Source of the DNA: Acanthosepion lycidas
Lineage: Eukaryota; Mollusca; Cephalopoda; Sepiida; Sepiidae
Assembly: GCA_963932145.1 (NCBI GenBank)
Contig: OZ010578.1
Coordinates: 22,900,827-22,964,826, forward strand
Length of the DNA: 64,000 nt
Reading direction: 5' to 3'
The stretch's first letter is position 1. Every line of letters starts with the position of its first letter. Positions 57,630 through 64,000 of this stretch are shown here, in pieces. A program made the position numbers and the translations under genes. A model generated the notes under the pieces. That model was given only the letters and a program-made list of their open reading frames with translations. It did not search any database and was not told the origin of the DNA.

Positions 57630-58534
57630 GAATTGAGAAGGAGGAGGCAGACAGTGAAATAACTGCCCTTAAAGGAAAGGTGGAGGCAGGAGAGACCATC
57701 AAGTATGCAAGTATGCAGTAATAGAGGAAAGGCTGTATTATCTCTCAGGTAGGGATAAAGAAGTCAAGCCCAAATTGTATGTGCCCAAAAGTTTAAGACC
57801 AGAGATATTGAAACAGTGCCACGAGAGGTTGGGTCACATGTTGATAGAACATATGATCTAAAAGAGAGAAAGTAATATTGGCCCAAACAGTACGGAGAGG
57901 TCACTATGTTCGGAGCTGTGTAGTGTGCCAGTCGCAGAGCAGAAGGCAGGAAATGGCACCATTGGAGGAGATGGACGTGCCGAACTTCCCCTTCGAGAAA
58001 GTGAGTATGGATGTATCAGGACCATATGGGGAAACTGCACAAGGAAACAACTATATAGTGAGTTTTGTCGATTGGCTAACAAATTGGCCTGAGGCATATG
58101 CAGTACTAGACAAGAAGGCGAAAACTGTAGCCGATTTGCTAATAAGTGAAATCTTCTCTAGTTATGGCGCCCCTGTGCAACTTGTCACTGATAATGGCGC
58201 AGAAAATATAAACAGCATAATTAAAGAAGTGCTGACAAGTTTGAATACAGAGCACGTAAAAACATCTCCATATCACCCCCCAAAGAAAACGCTAAAGTGG
58301 AAAGGTTTCATAGAAACTTGGGCGATGTGCTGGTCAAACTGGCCAGAGAGAATACAGGAAATTGGGATTTGTTTGAAAGGGCTGATGATGATGATGATGA
58401 TGGTAGCCACACGAATGTTAGCAAGGTACAAGATGGAAATAGAATACATAGCTTTAAATTCGGGTAGAACAAAATTCATGTTGCTAACAGCTGAAGAAGC
58501 TAGAAAGTGTAGAAATGATGCTCTAGATCGTTAA
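57630..58534 (+). pseudogene. Ty3/gypsy pol, part 2: integrase (broken)
   Basis: A zinc-binding region starts near 57,780 (PEILKQCHERLGH) and is shifted near 57,860, with C..C at about 57,911-57,940 (CVVCQSQS). The catalytic core follows, with the two aspartates in MDVSGPYG (about 58,010) and LVTDNGAE (about 58,185). The region of the third acidic residue is frame-shifted near 58,275. A (GAT)n expansion at 58,383-58,403 sits in the tail. In this group integrase inserts the element with a short target duplication. This copy is non-functional. Confidence 0.88.
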
Positions 58535-58563
58535 TCCCTATCTATATAGCTAGTAACCACAAA

Positions 58564-59338
58564 ATGTGCATACTAGAATTGTTTCAAGGGAAGAAAGAGA
58601 TAATTAAGAGAACTTGTCAAGTAGAGGTATTAGCAAACACGGCATTACCACAAGCTATCAGTGTGTCAGACGGGGTGTGGGCAGTGGCCACACAGAAACC
58701 CATTAGCTTGTCTAGGGTATGTGGGGGAGAGTCCACAAGGACATTAAGAGTAAAGCCACCTTTATCCCTGTTAAAGTTACCCCTGGGATGTTCGGCATTT
58801 GGGATATCTATTTCCTTACCCCCCTATTACCAGGAAGAAGAAAGATATGAAGAGAGAGATTCAATCATAGAAATGATTGGCAGAAGCTTAGTCAATTGTA
58901 CAGAGTTGTGGAAACCAATAGTGAGGGAATTCTCCAATGTTACCTTGAATAAAATGACAGTACTAATGAAGCCGATAGAAAAGATCGATATGGATCAATT
59001 GAGGGACAAGTTAAGTGCGTTGGGCAATGAAGTTATGGCTTGGGAAGATGATGAGCAGATCGCGATGTTGGTCGGCAATGATGGGTACATTCATAATTAT
59101 AGCCATAGGGGGTATGGCAATATGGAAGATTAGAAGTAAGAGGAAATTAACTAGCGATAATCAAATGAGCATGCAGCAACTGGAGAGGGGGATGCCGAGC
59201 AGTGTTCCTTACTCATACAGAATCGGCGAAGAAATCGCAGAAAGACCGGCAGAGGAGTCTGACGTGAAACCGACACGTGCGGCGGAAAAACCTCCTCCAG
59301 CAGAGAGAAAAACATTGACCAAGAAGAACAAGCCATAG
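58564..59338 (+). pseudogene. Envelope-like third ORF of the gypsy element (partial, frameshifted)
   Basis: After integrase, a frame of 190 codons (58,564-59,133) has cysteines and N-glycosylation-type sites. It is followed in another frame (to 59,338) by a hydrophobic stretch near 59,083-59,130 and a charged, proline-containing tail. Position between pol and the LTR, one C-terminal membrane segment and a short cytoplasmic tail match the envelope-like ORFs of errantivirus-type gypsy elements. No signal peptide is seen at the first methionine, and the N-terminal part is probably missing. The frame change lies near 59,080-59,130. Function is inferred only from position and topology. Confidence 0.6.
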
Positions 59339-59384
59339 TAACCACACACATGCACACACAGGCGCACGAACACTTTAAATTGCA

Positions 59385-59515
59385 TGAGAAACAGAAGAAG
59401 ATGAAAAGAACATTACATTTGCATGTAAAACAGAAGAAGATGAAAAGAACATTACATTTGCTTGTAGAACAGAAGAAGATGAAAAGAACATTACATTTGC
59501 ATGTAGAACGAAGAA
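59385..59515 (+). repeat. 39-bp minisatellite, three units
   Basis: Units (ACAGAAGAAGATGAAAAGAA ... TTACATTTGCATGT) begin at 59,391, 59,430 and 59,469, an exact 39-base period. The period keeps a frame open (13-residue repeats). It lies between the third ORF and the polypurine tract. Confidence 0.93.
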
Positions 59516-59598
59516 TTGCATGTGACAGATGCATGATGCATGATGCATGCTAAATAGTGTATTTGGGTTTAGGTGTCATTTACGAGTAAATGACAAAT

Positions 59599-59613
59599 AG
59601 GTTAGGGGAGGAT
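59599..59613 (+). promoter_or_regulatory. Polypurine tract of the gypsy element
   Basis: AGGTTAGGGGAGGAT lies directly before the LTR start TGTGAC, where plus-strand DNA synthesis would be primed. A hairpin CATTTAC/GTAAATG lies just upstream, at about 59,577-59,592. Confidence 0.75.
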
Positions 59614-61142
59614 TGTGACACTATTTACGTCGCTAGAAAGAAAGAAGAAAAAAAAGAAAGGCGAGAATTAAATTTAGGTGATAAGAAGCCATCACGAAAA
59701 GGACACTAAGCGGTGTTATTTTTATGACAGGGAAAGTGGTAAGATTTTTATTTCCATTGTCGAGAAGGTGAAACACAGAATTTAATCTGATTTATGTTAC
59801 GGCGCGACGAGTAAGATATATCCAATCTGCCCATGGCATGATAAAAAAGATTTTTTCAAGTTAGAAAAGAGACCTCCCGCACGGTGCTGGGAGATAAAAA
59901 TTAATTAGGTCAGTGGAACCACCTCAATGTCATTTGGGAAAAACATCTGTTTATCGTCAGGGCTGGCTATGATAGCGAAATTATTTTATCAGAACAGTTA
60001 ATTAACAACAGAATGCAAATACGTTCAATTGACCACCCACTTGTTTGGCGAAGGCCCCGGGTGATAAAGTTCAAGTGACATTTGGCTAAGATAAAAGTCC
60101 AAGGGTTTGTGGTCGGGCAGAAGGAGAGAAAGAGAAAGAAAAGAAAAAGAAAAAAGAAAAAGGAAGATAATTTTTTTTTTTTTTTAGCAAGATTTTTTAA
60201 ACTGAGGCTAGTCTGACCACACCCACGCTTCTGAGCGCCCATTGACTGAATGGTGGCATGAGCGTTAGAAGGAGGGGAGGCCTGTTGCGCTCCCCTGAAG
60301 GGATAGGTGTGAGATGCCACTGTGAGAGAGAGGGGAAACCCGTTGACACCCTCTGAGGGCATGGTGAGATACCAGTATGAGAACAGAAGAAGGTGGGAAG
60401 ACGAAAGACTTCCAAAAATGGAAAAATAATAAAATTTTCCTGACCGAAAACAAAGAAGTGGATTGTGGGTTTAGAATTATCAAGGAACCTCAAACCCCTA
60501 CAAGCCCACCCCGGTTTTGATCGGCGTCCATATAAGCAGAGTCGCAGCGAGTGAAAAGCAGTTCGAGTTCAAGTTCACAGTTGAATTGAGTTGAGCCCGC
60601 CTCGCAAAGTGTTGACCGAAAGATTCACGTAAATCACGACCTCAATTTCTAACCAAGAATAATTTATCTTTGAAGAACGACTTAGACTCACACCACCAAA
60701 ACAAGTTTTACAAATATCACCTGAAGATACATCAAGAACCAGCTTCTTAAAGAACAAACAACTTAAGCTGTTAAGACTCGCCTAACAAAACAGTCACGAA
60801 TCCATATAGCGGGTTGGGAAGAAGACGCAGTGCTGTATTCAGCAACCAGATATAAAATATTGTTATCTTTGTTTAACACATTTGAACTTTTCGAGTTATT
60901 ATTTTATTTTCTTTTACATATACTTGTGCGGTGTTACCCTTGATCGAACTCGGCTTGCATTACGGTCCGGCGACTGATTGATTTCGTCTGCCTAAGATCA
61001 ATTCACAACGTGGGTAGGTTAGACTGGAAATCAAAACAGTTACTTCGGTAACCAGACGTTGAAGGCGAGCTGGGAACGACAAGGCTGATACCGAATCTAA
61101 CAAGATTACCCTTCCGAATCACCAAAAAGTTAGAACGTCACA
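59614..61142 (+). mobile_element. LTR of the gypsy element, about 1.53 kb
   Basis: It starts TGTGACA after the polypurine tract and ends CGTCACA before TTTGGTGCC, giving a TGTGAC/GTCACA terminal inverted repeat. A promoter-like region lies at 60,531-60,566. Open frames inside on the minus strand are incidental. Only one LTR is visible. The 3' end is ambiguous because CGTCACA recurs at about 61,211 and 61,246. Confidence 0.7.
60531..60566 (+). promoter_or_regulatory. Core promoter of the LTR
   Basis: TATAAG at 60,531-60,536 and an initiator-like GCAGTTCG around 60,559, spaced about 29 bases. This marks the probable U3/R boundary. Confidence 0.55.
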
Positions 61143-61260
61143 TTTGGTGCCATGACCAATACCAAGCCAGTTGGTCGTCACAGGACAGGATAGCACGACG
61201 GACGCGGCTAGGCAGACGTCACATTTGGCGCAGCGACACCGGGGAACGTCACAACAAATT
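61143..61260 (+). other. Leader-like sequence after the LTR with two primer-site-like motifs
   Basis: CACATTTGGTGCCATGACC follows at 61,141 and CACATTTGGCGCAGCGACAC at 61,215. Both look like the LTR end plus tRNA primer-binding site that normally follow a 5' LTR, not a 3' LTR. This suggests the start of another internal region or a recombination product. Confidence 0.5.
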
Positions 61261-61499
61261 GAATTCAGAACAGAAACTGACATTTTATTCAAAAAGAAAT
61301 TGGTAAGAATTTGGAGGCTTCTACACATGGGTTGCAATATTTGTTACAAAGGCTATCAGAAACACAAAAATAGCTGGAGAACCAAGAGACAACTTCTGCG
61401 GAACATAAACACTTGATTATTGAAAGTAGAAGGAATAGAATGAAAACGGACCCCAGAGTTGATAGAAACTAGTGTCGTTTTCAAGTGGGGAAAAATGGT

Positions 61500-62080
61500 G
61501 AATAAACAAAAAAGACACTTATCCGAAGAAAATGCATAAGAATTGAACATTGGAAGAGTGGCAAAATGTCTTGTCGACAGACGAGTACAAATTTGAACGT
61601 TTTGGTCGTAAGAAGAGTGTAGATGTGAGAAAAAAGCCAGGAGGAAAATTTAATGATGGACGTCTGGCGGGATTTTTAAGCCGTTGGGGTATCTTTGAGA
61701 AGGAGGGGTGGACATTTGATTCAGTTCAAGGGAATCATTAAAAGAGAAAAATAACATTTGATTTTTCAGAGACATGCTATACTACCTGATTTAATCATAA
61801 TTGGAAATAATTCACCTTTCAACAAGACAGTGGTCCAAAACACTCTTTCAAAATATTTCAAAATTTCCTCGAGTCAAATTATTATGATATGGCTGCCTCA
61901 AACTACTGACTCATTTCCCATTGAAATAGTCTGGGATGAACTGGATAGGAGAGTTCGAAGAGAATATCCAAAGAGTGAGGGTGAGCTTTTTCAGTGTTAG
62001 AAGAAGATCTATCATCGACTTGTTTTCAAAAACGGTTTGAAAGAATGCCAATAATTCATAAAACAGTAATTTAGGCAAGA
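61500..62080 (+). pseudogene. Tc1-like transposase, C-terminal half
   Basis: TLEEWQNVLSTDEYKFERFG (61,547-61,606) holds the second catalytic aspartate. VRKKPGGKFNDGRL follows, then after frame damage RHAILPDLIIIGNN, then in another frame the QQDSGPKHS block. The terminal block carries SFPIEIVWDELDRRVRREYP (61,914-61,973), including the catalytic E. These are the DDE steps of Tc1 transposases. The N-terminal DNA-binding half is missing and at least two shifts break the frame. No terminal repeats were found. It lies directly after the gypsy leader. Confidence 0.88.
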
Positions 62081-62218
62081 TGAAAAGAAAATATGATGGT
62101 TGTGTACATTTTCTAGAGTCCTTATTGATTTGTCGAAACAGGTTTTTTTTTCCTGTAGTGTAAGTTAAAGTAAAAGAAAGGTGGCTGGACAATATTTCTG
62201 TGTGTTATTCGCTATATA

Positions 62219-62320
62219 TTAGGTTGGTGCAAAAATAATGACATAATAATGTCGTTTTTTGACGTATTTTTTAACGTCAAAAAACGACATTATTACGTCA
62301 TTATTTTTGAACCAACCTAA
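62219..62320. mobile_element. Palindromic mariner-type MITE, 102-bp form
   Basis: Same long hairpin as the array at 29.2-30.05 kb, with arms differing at one or two positions (GACATAATAATG; TTTGAACCAACC). TA lies on both sides. It is related to, but not made by, the neighbouring Tc1 pseudogene, whose family has different ends. Confidence 0.96.
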
Positions 62321-62329
62321 TATATATAC

Positions 62330-62890
62330 GCCAAAAAAAATTTGAAGCAATTTTAATGAATGTTGAAAAATATGGATATTTTAAAACATAGAACACAAGA
62401 AATAGTCGGACGTGTAAAATGGTCCACGACTAAAAGCATTTCTCCTTTATCCGAAGAAGTTAAATATAAATGTAGGTATATTAAAACGCGACGAGGAAGA
62501 GGAAAGAAAATATACTTACCATAAAGTTGTAAATAGAAAAAATATTTATCGAACATTGTTGGCGATTTAGAAACGTATATATTAACATCTAACATCTACA
62601 AATATCTTAAAACAAGGTGAAGAAGACGATATCAAAAATTACATAACGTAAAATTTTAAATTGAAAAATTATATTATAAAAATCTAACCAGTTTATAGTT
62701 ACACGCATTCAGAGCTCATTCGAAGACAAAACATATAAATGTCAATGCAAACACTAAAAATTAGAGGACGAAAAATATTACCAAAGAATAAGTACTATAG
62801 GCCACAGTTTACATTAAGAGGAAGTAAACGATTAAGTTCTCTTATGTCGTTTTTATTTTAAATTTTTATTATAATTTTTCGATTCCCCAC
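62330..62890. other. Unannotated AT-rich stretch
   Basis: Nothing recognised. Confidence 0.5.
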
Positions 62891-62895
<5 letters not shown>

Positions 62896-62940
<45 letters not shown>

Positions 62941-63052
62941 TTGTTCTTCATACATTTATATTAATATATTTGTATATGTTTTATAATTTAAAATATCCCT
63001 TTTTAAGGGCATAATATCATTTCAAACGCTACATAAAATATTGAACCATTGG

Positions 63053-63105
<53 letters not shown>

Positions 63106-63122
63106 TAGATAGATAGATAGAT
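62896..63122. repeat. (TA)n tracts, shared leader and (GATA)n
   Basis: TA at 62,896-62,938. The ~60-base leader also seen at 1,920 lies at 62,999-63,057 and leads into a second TA tract and GATA units. Confidence 0.93.
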
Positions 63123-63124
63123 AA

Positions 63125-63448
63125 CCTCCACTAATTCGGTATAATTTTTTTTAATGAAAAAGCTTTCATGGAACTTTCATTTTAGCTTTAATTGAAAATT
63201 GAAAATTTACTATTTCCAGTAAGAAAAATACTACGTGGTTTATTTCGAACAAAAATATATTGATCGGTATCGATTTGATTTCATTAAAATCAATCAAAGC
63301 GGCCATTTTCGATACGTTTGTAAACAAAAGTTAATTTTCGGTTTTAAAAATCCATCGAAAATCAAATATTTATTTCTGAAACTTTATTTGAGTATAATTA
63401 TCAAATCTAGGGTTAAATTAATTGAATTTGGAACAAATATTTCTTAGA
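63125..63448. other. Unannotated stretch with an unrecognised open frame
   Basis: The frame 63,235-63,447 (YRFDFIKINQSGHFRYVCKQ) has protein-like composition but no recognised family. Confidence 0.35.
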
Positions 63449-63748
63449 GTCTGTCTATATTTCTCAGATTTGTTATTATGTACAATATTTACATTATTCG
63501 GACTATTGACCTCATCTGTGTCGCCATATTTCTGACAACATTTCGGCCGTTGTACCCTCCGGCCTTCAGGTGGTTGGAATATCGAACTTAACCCTTTATT
63601 TCGCTCATTCTTCTAGTTCCACGTGCCATGTTTGAGGGATGCCAGTTACCAGTTATCTCTGAAAGTTCTCGGGTATTGAACTCACACTCTTTGGGTCCTG
63701 TAACTGGATCTAACCAACGCTTTTATCCACTGTGCCATGTGTCCTTGA
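63449..63748 (-). mobile_element. Composite SINE, near complete
   Basis: In minus sense: head with TGGCACAGTGGATAAAAGCG (about 63,718-63,737), B-box-like GAGTTCAATACCCG, body, then a tail with CTGAAGGCCGGAGGGTACAA and CGGCCGAAATGTTG. The core has lost four bases (CTGAAG-GCC). Confidence 0.88.
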
Positions 63749-63749
63749 G

Positions 63750-64000
63750 GACATCTGGGTATGAATTTCTGGGTATTATAAACCTAATGTCTTCAGCAAT
63801 CATTTTTTACTATTGCTCATATTGCAATTTTGCTGTTATCATCCATGATTTTACCAGTGCTCATATTGCAACTTTTTGTTGTTATCATTGCTTTTCTCTG
63901 GCACTCCTTATTACTGGTTCCCATATTGTATTTATTTCTATGCTTGGTTGGCTCAGGAGATTTTTGTGGCCTAGCATATGTGCTGATTCCTTAAGTTTAC
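63750..64000. other. Unannotated stretch
   Basis: A loosely repeated phrase (GCTCATATTGCAA, TGTTATCATTG) occurs twice at about 63,817-63,890. Nothing else is recognised. Confidence 0.5.

Noticed and set aside
59967-60493. Minus-strand frames of 72-131 codons
   Set aside because: They lie in the LTR and have F/P/S-rich composition from purine-rich DNA. No family is recognised.
59614-61142. Searching for a matching 5' LTR upstream of the gypsy pol
   Set aside because: The 54.7-55.46 kb region does not resemble the LTR, and the coding part starts within the protease, so the element is 5'-truncated.

Overview
This window looks like a repeat-dominated, AT-rich piece of an animal nuclear genome. 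I found no host gene that I can name, no bacterial operon structure, no tRNA or rRNA gene and no CRISPR. Almost every recognisable coding stretch is a piece of a transposable element: Penelope-like elements (PLEs), LINEs of several clades, Ty3/gypsy retrotransposons, mariner and Tc1 transposases, palindromic MITEs, and tRNA- or 5S-derived SINEs, separated by long (TA)n tracts. This mix fits a mollusc, most likely a cephalopod such as an octopus. That attribution comes from the style of the repeats, not from a marker gene.

Layout. 0-2.8 kb: microsatellites and a mariner-type MITE. 2.8-5.2 kb: a nearly complete Penelope element with two frameshifts and a hammerhead-ribozyme fold in its 3' tail. 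5.4-9.4 kb: a foldback MITE, two more PLE pseudogenes (one carrying an inverted copy of its own 3' end) and a LINE scrap. 11-12.9 kb: an RTE-like LINE and a 5S/tRNA SINE. 13.5-16 kb: long TA tracts and a third PLE family split by a SINE. 16.3-18.3 kb: a gypsy pseudogene. 18.4-19.5 kb: a LINE-SINE composite, found again inverted at 33.5-34.5 kb. 19.9-24.8 kb: an R4/Dong-like LINE with one stop and one frameshift, followed by two truncated copies, each ending in a TAA-type tail. 29.2-30.05 kb: a five-unit array in which each unit contains a perfect-hairpin MITE. 31.1-32.05 kb: a 5'-truncated LINE with an open frame. 36.2-37.15 kb: a GC-rich block with three ~250-bp repeats. 40-54 kb: LINE scraps, a mariner pseudogene, SINEs, MITEs and a ~600-bp foldback. 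55.5-61.25 kb: a 5'-truncated gypsy element (protease to integrase, an envelope-like ORF, polypurine tract and one ~1.5-kb LTR). 61.5-62.3 kb: a Tc1 pseudogene and another MITE. 62.9-63.75 kb: TA tracts and a SINE.

The most interesting signal is a composite repeat of about 300 bp seen at seven or more places. It joins a tRNA-like head (A and B boxes) to a tail containing a hammerhead-like core (CTGAAGA, GC stem-loop, GAAAC) similar to the PLE tail. The tail is repeated head-to-tail with an exact 125-bp period at 33,511-33,885. This resembles the PLE-linked retrozymes described in animals, but a complete ribozyme fold is visible only in the Penelope element at 5.15 kb.

The genes do not act together as a pathway. 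The relationships are parasitic: MITEs presumably use mariner transposase, SINEs use LINE or PLE machinery, and elements are inserted into one another.
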